This document shows positions 12,251 through 21,307 of a stretch of DNA of 64,000 nt, piece after piece. Under the pieces are notes generated by a model. The model was given only the letters and a program-made list of their open reading frames with translations, was not told the DNA's origin and did no database searches. Numbering within the stretch: position 1 is the stretch's first letter; each line of letters opens with the position of its first letter. The stretch spans positions 1,114,709-1,178,708 of the forward strand of contig JAXIVH010000014.1 in the NCBI GenBank assembly GCA_036785325.1. The letters run 5' to 3'. The translations under genes were made by a program, and so were the position numbers. The DNA is from Urophycis tenuis (Eukaryota > Chordata > Actinopteri > Gadiformes > Phycidae).

Positions 12251-12440
12251 GATCATCAAAGGTCAAAGAACTCGCATATAATTTTATTTTAATTTAGGTT
12301 AAATCTATTTATTGTTTAGTGTGTATTGTCTATACTCAGGTCTTCTATTGCACTCCTCGATCCCCTTGTACTGCTGGTCACTGTGAATTTCTCCTAAGGG
12401 GGATTAATAAAGGAATATCTTATCTGATCTTATCTTATCC
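12251..12440 (+). mobile_element. LINE 3'-tail fragment in the J-C intron, cluster A
   Basis: About 190 bp absent from clusters C-G. It ends GGGGGATTAATAAAGGAATA followed by TCTTATC repeats, like the 3' end of common fish LINEs. Cluster B has the same insert. Confidence 0.55.
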
Positions 12441-12897
12441 TAAAATGTGGTGCATTAAGCAGTACTTTAGAGGAGTTTTATTACAGAAATTGATGTTGCT
12501 GAAGGAACTTTGTCCTGTTGAGTTTAGTCAAAACATCCATAATACCCTAACATTTATAAAAGTTCTGACCACACTGTGGGAACATAATAGTTAAAATCAT
12601 GTAAGAGAGACTTTCTTTTCCTATTCAGCCACTTTAAACTAATTAAATTAGATTAATTAATCAAAGTTAAAAAAAAAACTAAACACTAATCATAAGTGAT
12701 CAAAAACGATAAGAGCATTAAAAGAATTGTAACCCAAGAATGTATATAATAACAAAATCAAGTTACGAAAAGGATACAAATAAATTGATTAAATAAAGAA
12801 TCTAATCAAAAATACAAATACCGGCCAAATACAAATACCGGCCTAAATGAGTCATGGAAATATCAGATTTTTGTATAATAATGAATCTCAAACTTAC

Positions 12898-12935
12898 CAA
12901 AAATGACTTCAGTTCCGCCACCAAAGCCAGAGTCT
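12898..12935 (-). CDS. IgL J segment, cluster A
   Basis: 38 bp. The frame reads DSGFGGGTEVIF then a split codon at the G|GTAAGT donor. FGGGT is the invariant J motif that forms the FR4 bulge. It lies about 760 bp upstream of the C exon and 266 bp downstream of V. Confidence 0.92.
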
Positions 12936-12963
12936 CACAGTGTTTTGTCTCCGTACAAAAACC
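12936..12963 (-). other. 12-RSS of J, cluster A
   Basis: Nonamer GGTTTTTGT (12955-12963), 12-bp spacer, heptamer CACTGTG (12936-12942) adjoining J. The J-side 12-bp spacer is the lambda-type arrangement. Confidence 0.95.
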
Positions 12964-13162
12964 TCTGTGCTGTAGAGCACTGCTTGGTCTCTCCTTGCTC
13001 TTCACTCACTTGGAGTTTAGGCTTTTAAATCAAATATAGAACATCCCAAACGGTCCAAATCTGGACCCTGGGTTTTCACCTGCTTCAGGGTGATTGGATG
13101 AGACAGAACTCAGTGATGATGACTCATGCCTCTCTCTTGGGTCATCCCAAATGTCTTTGGTA

Positions 13163-13201
13163 GGTTTTTGTACAGGCTCCAAGCTGGACTGTACCACTGT
13201 G
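13163..13201 (-). other. 23-RSS of V, cluster A
   Basis: Heptamer CACAGTG (13195-13201) directly follows the V codons. A 23-bp spacer and nonamer ACAAAAACC (13163-13171) follow. It is consensus at every position and complementary in type to the J 12-RSS. Confidence 0.95.
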
Positions 13202-13671
13202 GTTTGAACCAGCTGCACAAGCACAGTAGTATGTCGCCTCATCCTCAGCTTGAACACCGTTAATCAGCAGATACTGGGTTTTTGCACCACCTGTACCAGA
13301 GGAAGTAAACCGACTGGGAACACCACTGGCAGGACTGCCTGTTGTATAAAGTAAGTACTTTGGAGGCGACCCACTCTTCTGCTGAACCCAGTGCAGTGTG
13401 TAGGTTCCACTTTGAGTACAGGAGATTTTGACATTGTCCCCTCTGTTCACAGAGAGGGTCCTCTCCTGGGTTAGAACGTAAGCCGCTTCCAAACCTGTTA
13501 ACAAACACACAAGCAGATTAACAACATGCAATGACACACTGACTCGGTGCACAACGTGATACCATGGACTACATCTGTGTTGGAGATAACCTGAGATAAG
13601 GTGTGTTTGTAATGGTCACCTTGCAGGGTCAGCACCAGAGCAGCGATGGTAGAAGCAGAAAAGGCCATCAT
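13202..13671 (-). CDS. IgL V segment with split leader, cluster A
   Basis: Leader exon 13671-13620 encodes MMAFSASTIAALVLTLQ plus a split Gly (donor CTGCAAG|GTGACC). V exon 13494-13202 follows the acceptor TTTGTTAACAG. The hydrophobic signal peptide would be cut near LEAA-YVLTQ. In the mature domain Cys21 (KISCTQ), Trp31 (HWVQQ), SGVPSRF and Cys86 (AEDEATYYC) are the V-set landmarks. CDR1 is short (9 residues between Cys21 and Trp31). FR2 has WVQQ where light chains usually have WYQQ. The germline CDR3 start is CACAAGSN, with an extra Cys at 88. The frame is open. I chose the tandem ATG at 13671/13668 because it sits downstream of the TATA-like box; the ATG at 13552, inside the leader intron, is not used. 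Confidence 0.93.
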
Positions 13672-13765
13672 GAGGTCCAAGGAGTGTGGACAGCAGACTG
13701 TGGGAGAGTAGCTGTGTGTTATCTTGACAGTACTCTGCTGTTCTGTGCTCCATTCATTCTGCTCC

Positions 13766-13874
13766 CATATAAAGAGTGCAGGGCAGATGGAGAGAAACAG
13801 CTCCACCTATTCTCTGTTTGACTGGGACTTCAACCACCCGACCATCAGAAGCAGCCTTCCTCTGACATTTGCAT
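13766..13874 (-). promoter_or_regulatory. V promoter, cluster A: octamer and TATA-like box
   Basis: The Ig octamer ATGCAAAT (minus strand, 13867-13874) lies about 196 bp upstream of the leader ATG. A CTTTATATG TATA-like box is at 13766-13774. Octamer elements bind Oct factors in B-cell-specific V promoters. Confidence 0.85.
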
Positions 13875-14480
13875 AACAGATGTGGACTCTATTCTGGTAT
13901 GTTCAGGCTACTTTCATATCATCCCTCCAGGGGTTTGTTCATAAATGAATCTCTTCATGATATAGAATAAAATACATTGAGTTTTAGTTTTTAATGCAGC
14001 AGGATTAAAGAAGGTGAATATTGGTAAGTATTGGTCTGCTTTTTCAACATAACGATTAAAACCCTTATAAACGGACTCAAAGCTGTGAGCCATCATGCAC
14101 ACCTGCAGATACTTGGAGCCCTTTTCAGTTCCTCTTTCATGACTTTGTGTGACTGCAGATTGGGCCACAGGTTCCATAGATGACACCAAGGTCATGTCTT
14201 CACTTCCCTTAGCTTGATTAAAATGTTCTAATTCTCTTATGTATTTATTTGTTCACAAATGTAGAGTAAATCTATTGAGCTGTGTCTTCACTTCCATGGA
14301 TTAAGCAATAACATTTGCAAATAGAATCCATTATAAATGTGCCATAAAACCTCTTCATTCTACCAAGTAGGTTCTCATGGACTACATTGAATCCCTCCAA
14401 CAGGTCACAATAGGCCACGGAAAAAAATAAATATAATGTGTGTTTGTGTTTGTTAGGGTGTGCGACACACACTGTGCGTC
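13875..14480. other. conserved V-upstream arm, cluster A
   Basis: Sequence shared with the other clusters upstream of V and including a copy of the 25-bp motif that begins TTCAACCACCCGACC just inside the promoter. No gene is seen. Confidence 0.5.
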
Positions 14481-14540
14481 CAACAAGTATGACTTCAGTT
14501 CTGCCACAGAGTTTCAGTGTGGTGTCTCCGTACAAAAACC
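14481..14540 (-). pseudogene. relic J segment with 12-RSS remnant (relic 1)
   Basis: The nonamer GGTTTTTGT (14532-14540) and 12-bp spacer are intact. The heptamer has become CACTGAA. The J body is about 9 bp short, the FG of the FGGGT motif is lost, and the splice donor (GTTGGA instead of GTAAGT) is destroyed. The V-J spacer sequence continues to about 14647. Confidence 0.8.
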
Positions 14541-14647
14541 TCTGTGCTGTAAAGCGCTGCTTGGTCTCTCCTTGCTGTTCACTCACTCAGAGTTTAGTCC
14601 TTTCAATCAAACGTAGAACAACACAAACGGTCCAAACCTGGACCCTG

Positions 14648-16222
14648 TGTAGGAATAGAAAATATCTATCCGGGACCTTTTGGGTTGTCTTGATCTGTGA
14701 TGTAGTAAGGGATGTGGGGGTTTGTTCCCTGCAAACATTGCAGAGGAATATAAGACAATAGAATTTGATTACGTTTTCTTTCCATTGATCTCCTGATCTA
14801 AGGCACAGCTGAAGGCGGAGGTAGGAATGCATGACTGTTGGTTTACGATGTCATTCACTGATCTCCCCCCAACCCTCTAAGGGTCAGGGGATCACACCAA
14901 TGTAAGTAAGGAGAAAATATGTAGAAATAATTGTATTACTTTGTAATGTAATTGTCATATCATGTTTGGTGTCATCTTCATTGTCACTGTACGTGTAGTA
15001 AAATGGTCTTGGTCTCATTAGGCAATTAGATAGGTATCATACAGAACTTACAGTTTAAAGTTCCCAATGCATAATAAATTAGGTAACGCCCAGATCTCCA
15101 CAGGGGATCAAGCAACAGTTGAGAACCTGGGGAAACAACAGCAAATGGTTTTTAGATAATAAAGTAATTACCATATGGTCCGGTAAACAAAGCCATTGTA
15201 AAACTTAGAAAAACACTATATAAAGCATAGGGAGACACTGCTCTAGGAAGCCTTCTGTAGCCAGAACTTCCCACGCATCATGCGTGTAGCACTACTCTAG
15301 GAAGATATCTGTAGTCAGAACTTCCCACGCATCATGCGTGTAGCCCGTTCTAGGAAGCCATCTGTAACCAGAACTTCCCGCGCTTCATGCGTGTAGCCCG
15401 TTCTAGGAAGCCTTCTGTAGTCAGAACTTCCCACGCATCATGCGTGTAGCACTACTCTAGGAAGCCTTCTGTAGCCAGAACTTCCCACGCTCCATGCGTG
15501 TAGCCATATTCCTACAACCCAGGTATTTTCATTCCCTGATTATTATCTTGTATTCTTTTTGTGTTTTTCTGTAATCATTTGTAGTGTTTTAGTGTGTTAA
15601 TTAATCATTCCTCACTGTGTTTATTTTTTGTTTGGTTAGTGACTTGCATCTGTCTAATAAATGTTTATTCCTAAAGGAATGCCCTGGTCCTACCGAATTT
15701 GAGTTCAATTAGAACCGCAAGATGTAACGCTATGGACTTAGTCATTTAGCGAGTAGTACTTCCTGTGACGACAGTCGAAAGTAGCTCATCAAACAGAGCC
15801 GAGGTAGAACGAGTGAACTCGGAGGCTTTGAATCGGGTTCACCCGTATCTATCTGGCCTCATTGAGGTGCTAAGTAATTATGAGGGTAGCCCGCTTGGAG
15901 ACGGTATAAAGGAATGATAGTACTCTGCCTAAGGACCAGCAAAAGGGTGAAGGAACATGGTATCCATCTCTGGGGGGGGACTCAAAGGATCGGGAAAGAC
16001 ATTTCAATGATCAACAATCATCCGGGGTTAGCCTGCCTCGTGAGGAAAACCCAGTTATAATTAGTGCGTTAACCGCACACAGTGGTAGTATACCAAAATA
16101 TGGAGTCAGATAAAGGTTTATTTAATTGTTTTATTGTAATTTCAGTCGCTGCTAGAATCCCCACGTCAGACCTTCCGCCAACTCCCTTTCCGTCCTTGGT
16201 TGGGAAATTGACGAATCCTACA
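14648..16222. mobile_element. LTR-like insertion (1575 bp) in relic 1
   Basis: Termini are TGTAGGAAT...AATCCTACA, flanked by 4-bp CCTG duplications (14644-14647, 16223-16226). Removing the insert and one CCTG restores exactly the sequence of the empty site in relics 2 and 3 (31.05 and 34.29 kb). TG...CA ends and a 4-bp duplication fit a solo LTR or short LTR element. An AATAAA lies near 15657, and there is no coding capacity. An inner TATTCCTACA at about 15507 could mark an alternative LTR end. Confidence 0.65.
15242..15504. repeat. five tandem 53-54-bp repeats with hairpin core
   Basis: Units start at TCTAGGAAG (15242, 15296, 15349, 15402, 15456). Each carries CAGAACTTCC and an ACGCATCATGCGT-type palindrome (degenerate in two). 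They sit inside the LTR-like insertion. Confidence 0.85.
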
Positions 16223-16250
16223 CCTGTGTAAAGATTGATTGAAGCTGATT

Positions 16251-16330
16251 GTAGTCCTCCTGTATTGCTCCCTGTGTCTTCTCTTCCTCTGTCAGAGGGA
16301 ACACTGCTGGATGCTCACAGTCCTGCTCGG
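16251..16330 (-). pseudogene. relic C-exon tail (relic 1)
   Basis: About 80 bp similar to the 3' end of the C exon and its UTR. The frame still reads RTVSIQQCSL and stops at 16294-16292, parallel to RSVSSQQCSI in the intact exons. The rest of the exon is missing. Confidence 0.75.
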
Positions 16331-16629
16331 TAGCTCATTTGGATAAATGATGCTGGTAACGGCTGTTTTAGTGAAGCCAGTGGAGACAGCTATGATGGTT
16401 TGAGGACCCAGACTGATGTTGTCCAGTTAAATGCAACACTTCTCAATGGCAGACAAACATACTTAGGGAGGGAAGTTTTATTTTCATTGATTAATTCAGA
16501 ATCTTGCAGTCTCTAGCGGTTTTCTGCTCTATCTCTCTCTTTACAACTCTCAGATGTTAACTACAGCTTCGTTAACTTTCCAATCGTTTATAGAAAAAAG
16601 AAGACTGAGGCGGGTCATGATCAAGCTGT
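16331..16629. other. spacer between relic 1 and cluster B
   Basis: About 300 bp also present upstream of clusters D and E. No coding signal. Confidence 0.5.
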
Positions 16630-16635
16630 TTTATT
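16630..16635 (-). terminator. IgL cluster B polyadenylation signal
   Basis: AATAAA on the minus strand, about 160 bp past the stop. Confidence 0.85.
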
Positions 16636-16797
16636 GAACACAGAGAAGCAAGAGACATTGTGAAGGGTTTCACTCAGCGATGAAGCACATGATCCTGGAT
16701 CTCAGGCCAACTAAGCTGCTAACAGGTTGCGTACTCTGCTCTATATTTCTCCTCATGTGGTCCTCCTGTACCGCTCCCTGTATCTTCTCTTCCTCTG

Positions 16798-17132
16798 TCA
16801 GATGGAGCACTGCTGGCTGCTCACACTCCTGCTCAGTGGGCTGCTGAGAGCAGAGTGGCTCACGTGGCAGGTGAAGGTGTGTCCTGAGCGCCACCTTGTG
16901 GAGGGCAGAGTGAGGACGCTGCTGAGGGTGTAGCTTCTGTCAGGCTGCCGCCGGGCCACGCCCGTCTGGACCTCCTCGCCCCCCACAGAGGCTCCGTCCT
17001 CGGTCCAGGACAGGGTGGCCCCGGCCGGGTGGAAGCCCTTAACCAGGCACACCAGGGCGGGACCCCCGAGCCCCGGGAGGGAAGGCTGGGGGGACACCAT
17101 CAGCTCCAGACTGGGGGGAGACGGGGAACCAG
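16798..17132 (-). CDS. Ig light-chain constant exon, cluster B
   Basis: 335 bp, open, with the same acceptor and phase as cluster A. It is nearly identical to A and offset from it by 4997 bp. The differences seen are SPS instead of SLS at residues 3-5, and TLPS preceded by the same RRQPDRS. Both intradomain Cys, the core Trp and the QQCSI end are kept. With A it shares the LINE tail in the preceding intron, so A and B are direct duplicates. Confidence 0.93.
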
Positions 17133-17257
17133 CTGGGAGGAGGGAGGACAGAACATTTAGAAAAAATAACGTTTTAAAATGAACCGAGGTTCTCCGAGGT
17201 TCTCCAGAGCAGAACAGAAGGTTTATTAGACTGCAGTGAGTGATCATCAAAGGTTAT

Positions 17258-17446
17258 GATCATCAAAGGTCAAAGAACTCGCATATAATTTCATCTTAAT
17301 TTAGGTAAATCTATTTATTGTTTAGTGTGTATTGTCTATACTCAGGTCTTCTATTGCACTCCTCGATCCCCTTGTACTGCTGGTCACTGTGAATTTCTCC
17401 TAAGGGGGATTAATAAAGGAATATCTTATCTGATCTTATCTTATCC
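17258..17446 (+). mobile_element. LINE 3'-tail fragment in the J-C intron, cluster B
   Basis: Same insertion and position as in cluster A, so it predates the A/B duplication. Confidence 0.55.
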
Positions 17447-17904
17447 TAAAATGTGGTGCATTAAGCAGTACTTTAGAGGAGTTTTATTACAGAAATTGAT
17501 GTTGCTGAAGGAACTTTGTCCTGTTGAGTTTAGTCAAAACATCCATAATACCCTAACATTTATAAAAGTTCTGACCACACTGTGAGAACATAATAGTTAT
17601 AACCATGTAAGAGAGACTTTCTTTTCCTATTCAGCCACTTTAAACTAATTAAATTAGATTAATTAATCAAAGTTAAAAAAAAAAACTAAACACTAATCAT
17701 AACTGATCAAAAACGATAAGAGCATTAAAAGAATTGTAACCCAAGAATGTATATAATAACAAAATCAAGTTACAAAAAGGATACAAATAAATTGATTAAA
17801 TAAAGAATCTAATCAAAAATACAAATACCGGCCAAATACAAATACCGGCCTAAATGAGTCATGGTAATATCAGATTTTTGTATAATAATGAATCACAAAC
17901 TTAC

Positions 17905-17942
17905 CAAAAATGACTTCAGTTCCGCCACCAAAGCCAGAGTCT
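17905..17942 (-). CDS. IgL J segment, cluster B
   Basis: Identical peptide to J of cluster A (DSGFGGGTEVIF), with donor G|GTAAGT intact. Confidence 0.92.
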
Positions 17943-17970
17943 CACAGTGTTTTGTCTCCGTACAAAAACC
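17943..17970 (-). other. 12-RSS of J, cluster B
   Basis: Heptamer CACTGTG at 17943-17949, 12-bp spacer, nonamer GGTTTTTGT at 17962-17970. Confidence 0.95.
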
Positions 17971-18169
17971 TCTGTGCTGTAGAGCACTGCTTGCTCTCTC
18001 CTTGCTCTTCACTCACTTGGAGTTTAGGCTTTTAAATCAAATATAGAACATCCCAAACGTTCCAAATCTGGACCCTGGGTTTTCACCTGCTTCAGGGTGA
18101 TGGGATGAGACAGAACTCAGTGACGGTGGCTCATTCCTCTCTCCTAGGTCATCCCAAATGTCTTTGGTA

Positions 18170-18208
18170 GGTTTTTGTACAGGCTCCAAGCTGGACTGTA
18201 CCACTGTG
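18170..18208 (-). other. 23-RSS of V, cluster B
   Basis: Heptamer CACAGTG at 18202-18208, 23-bp spacer, nonamer ACAAAAACC at 18170-18178. Confidence 0.95.
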
Positions 18209-18678
18209 GTTTGAACCAGCTGCACAAGCACAGTAGTATGTCGCCTCATCCTCAGCTTGAACACCGTTGATAAGCAGATACTGGGTATTGTCACTATTTG
18301 TACCAGAGGAAGTAAACCGACTGGGAACACCACTGGCAGGACTGCCTTGTGTATAAAGTAAGTACTTTGGAGGCGACCCACTCTTCTGCTGAACCCAGTG
18401 CAGTGTGTAGATACTACTTTGAGTACAGGAGATTTTGACATTGTCCCCTCTGTTCACAGAGAGGGTCCTCTCCTGGGTTAGAACGTAAGCCGCTTCCAAA
18501 CCTGTTAACAAACACACAAGCAGATTAACAACATGCAATGAGACACTGACTCGGTGCACAACGTAATACCATGGACTACATCTGTGTTGGAGATAACCTG
18601 AGATAAGGTGTGTTTGTATTGGTCACCTTGCAGTGTCAGCACAAGAGCAACGATGGTAGAAGTAGAAAAAGCCATCAT
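18209..18678 (-). CDS. IgL V segment with split leader, cluster B
   Basis: Leader exon 18678-18627 (MMAFSTSTIVALVLTLQ), V exon 18501-18209, both splice sites canonical. The V domain keeps Cys21, WVQQ and YYC. It differs from A mainly in CDR1 (QSSIYTLH for QSGTYTLH), CDR2 (YTQGSPAS for YTTGSPAS) and the 62-68 loop (GTNSDNT for GTGGAKT). Germline CDR3 begins CACAAGSN as in A. Differences cluster in the CDRs and the FR3 loop more than in the frameworks. The frame is open, so the segment is likely functional. Confidence 0.93.
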
Positions 18679-18772
18679 GAGGTCCAAGGAGTGTGGACAG
18701 CAGACTGTGGGAGAGTAGCTGTGTGTTATCTTGACAGTACTCTGCTGTTCTGTGCTCCATTCATTCTGCTCC

Positions 18773-18881
18773 CATATAAAGAGAGCAGGGCTGATGGAGA
18801 GAAACAGCTCCACCTATTCTCTGTTTGACTGGGACTTCAACCACCCGACCATCAGAAGCAGCCTTCCTCTGACATTTGCAT
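18773..18881 (-). promoter_or_regulatory. V promoter, cluster B
   Basis: Octamer ATGCAAAT at 18874-18881 and TATA-like CTTTATATG at 18773-18781, at the same distances from the leader ATG as in A. Confidence 0.85.
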
Positions 18882-19336
18882 AACAGATGTGGACTCTATT
18901 CTGGTATGTTCAGGCTACTTTCATATCATCCCTCCAGGGGTTTGTTCATAAATGAATCTCTTCATGATATAGAATGAAATACATTGAGTTTTAGTTTTTA
19001 ATACCGCAAGATTCAAGAAGGTGAATATTGGTAAGTGTTGGTCTTCTTTTTCAACATAGCTATTAAAACCCTTCTAAACAGACTCAAAGCTGTGAGCCAT
19101 CATGCACACCTGCAGATACTTGGAGCCCTTTTCATTTCCTCTTTCATGACATTCTTTGCATGACTGCAGCTTGGGCCAAAAGTTCCATAGATGACACCAA
19201 AGACAAGTCATTGCTGTCTTAATGTTCATTACCTGAGATGCTCATTCAATTAATTTCAAGCTTCAATTCAAGCTCAGCCAAGTCGACTGTTGTAACCAGG
19301 AGTAACCCAGGTGCTTCTGATGGTCGGGTGGTTGAA
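18836..19336. repeat. 25-bp perfect inverted repeat flanking the V-upstream region, cluster B
   Basis: 18836-18860 (begins TTCAACCACCCGACC) is the exact reverse complement of 19312-19336. The inner copy is present upstream of every V. The outer inverted copy is seen only here and beside cluster F. Confidence 0.85.
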
Positions 19337-19638
19337 AATTGGACTAAAGGCTGAAGCAGGCTGAAATAAAAGCCCATACACTGAAAAAGCACAATTCATC
19401 GCAAGACAAATCATTTGCTATTTGAATTGACCTTTTCAACGTGGTCACACCTGACGACACCACCAATGTAGGCTTTTAGAACCATCCAATAAAGGAATAT
19501 CTGGCCTTGGTCGATCTCAATGTGTGTTCCTCAGAGAACTGTTTAATAGAGTGGTTGTAGTAATCTAGTAGAAATCTAGTTTCTAATTTTCATTGACACA
19601 TTAAAACACTGTTTTATTATATGTAGAGAAAATTAGGT
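19337..19638. other. unit 1 right arm before the CT tract
   Basis: Non-coding; shared with unit 3 (48247-48548). Confidence 0.5.
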
Positions 19639-19706
19639 CTCTCTCTCTCTCTCGCTCTCTCTCTCGCTCTCTCGCTCTCTCTCACTGTCTCGCTCTCGCT
19701 CTCTCA
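19639..19706. repeat. degenerate (CT)n tract, unit 1
   Basis: CT repeats interrupted by GCTCT. It corresponds to the pure CT tracts of units 2 and 4. Confidence 0.9.
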
Positions 19707-21307
19707 GGGAGAAAAATAAGAATATTCATAATAAGCCTGACCGCTACCCGGCCCCGCATATCCAGGATTTTTCGGCGCACCTGGCGGGCAGACGCGTCTT
19801 CTCCAAGGTAGACATGGTACGGGGGTACCATCAGGTGCCGGTGCACCCAAAGGACGTCCCTAAGACGGCCGTCGTCACCCCCTTCGGGCTCTTCGAGTTT
19901 CTTCGGATGCCCTTCGGCCTGAGGAACGCGACGCAGACCTTCCAACGCCCAATGCACTCGGTGCTCCAGGACCTGCCCTTCTTCTTCGTCTACTTGCATG
20001 ACATCCTTGTCGCGAGCACCACGGAAGAGCAGCACCTGTGCCACCTCCGGACCCTCTTCACGCAGCTCAGCCATCATGGGCTGATTATCAATACGGCAAA
20101 GTGTGAGTTCGGACGGGACACCCTTGACTGTCTCGGGCACCAGGTCTCCGCAGAGGGTGTGATTCCCCTCCCCTCGAAGGTGGAAGCTGTTGCAGCCTTC
20201 CCGCGCCCCTGCACAGTCAGCGAGCTCAAGGGGTTCATCGGGATGGTGACCTTTTACTATCGTTTCCTCCGCCACATAGCTCACATCCTGCAACCGCTGT
20301 ACGAGGCCCTGCAGGGCAAGACTCTGAAGCAACCGGTCGACTGGACGGCGGAACGTGTCAAGGCCTTCCAGGACACCGAGGCGGCCCTGGCCCGCGCGGC
20401 CATGTTGGCCCACCCCTCACCCTCTGCGCCCACTGCTCTCACCACGGACGCATCGGACTTTGCCGTGGGGGGCGGTGTACGAGCGGTGGGTTGGGGATGC
20501 CCGGCAGCCACTCGCGTTCTCCGGCCGCCCAGCTGTCTCCCAGAGAGCGCAGGTACAGCACCTTCGACAGGGAGCTCCTCGAGCTGTGGCTCGCGGTCAG
20601 ACACTTCCGTTTTTTTACTGGAAGGCCGCGAGTTTACAGCCTACGACGTGGACCGCAAGCCACTCACACACGCCATGTCCAAGGCGGCGGAGCCGTGGTC
20701 CGACCGCCAGCAGCGCCAACTCGCCTACATATCCGAGTTCACCACGGACATCCAGCATGTGGCTGGGAAGTAGTGTTGCTTTCGTCAACGAAAATTATGA
20801 CTAAATATCGTCGTCAACTAACCTTTATCACCTGAGGAAAACGAGATGAGACGCAACGAAAATGCTGGTCATGTGACGATAACGATAATTAAATATATAA
20901 TGCAATATTGTAGATGAATAAAAACGAGACTAAATGTGATTTACAAAATAAAAACTATGCTAAAATGTGTCTTCATTTTAGTTGACCAAAACGAGACGAG
21001 ACGAAATGTTATAACAAAGTTTCCTCTCGTTTAGTCGCTGGGCGACGTCACTTCATCAATCCCAGTCGCTGGGATTTAGATTCAGGTGCAGCTGCGGTGG
21101 CTTTACGTAAAGTTAAGAAAAGTTAAACAGAGAAAGGGACCGATGTTGGCCGGCCAGTCGGGTACCGTGTCTCGGACTGGCAGAAAAAGAAGAGAGGATA
21201 TTTGGACACACTTTCGATATATAAACGAGGCTGCATCTGTCCTGACATATCTATTCCTGTGCTAGATTCCAGAAAGAGCATCACTGAAGCAAGTCCCACC
21301 TAAGAAG

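Noticed and set aside
13142..13552. V frame starting at an ATG inside the leader intron (MHRVSVSLHVV...)
   Set aside because: The canonical acceptor at 13495 and the hydrophobic leader exon with matching phase upstream explain the start. The frame's tail past YYC is RSS read-through.
11801..13671. Kappa-type light chain
   Set aside because: The V-23/J-12 spacer order and a C-terminus with residues after the Cys do not fit kappa; lambda versus sigma is left open.
13914..14195. Repeated ~93-codon minus-strand frame upstream of V segments (MTLVSSMEPVAQ...)
   Set aside because: It shifts and shortens between copies (e.g. near 30360, absent upstream of B), has no recognisable domain, and is explained by duplication of non-coding DNA.
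15242..15504. CRISPR-like array of five spaced repeats with palindromic core
   Set aside because: Eukaryotic context, whole 53-54-bp units repeat with no unique spacers, and it sits inside an LTR-like insertion.
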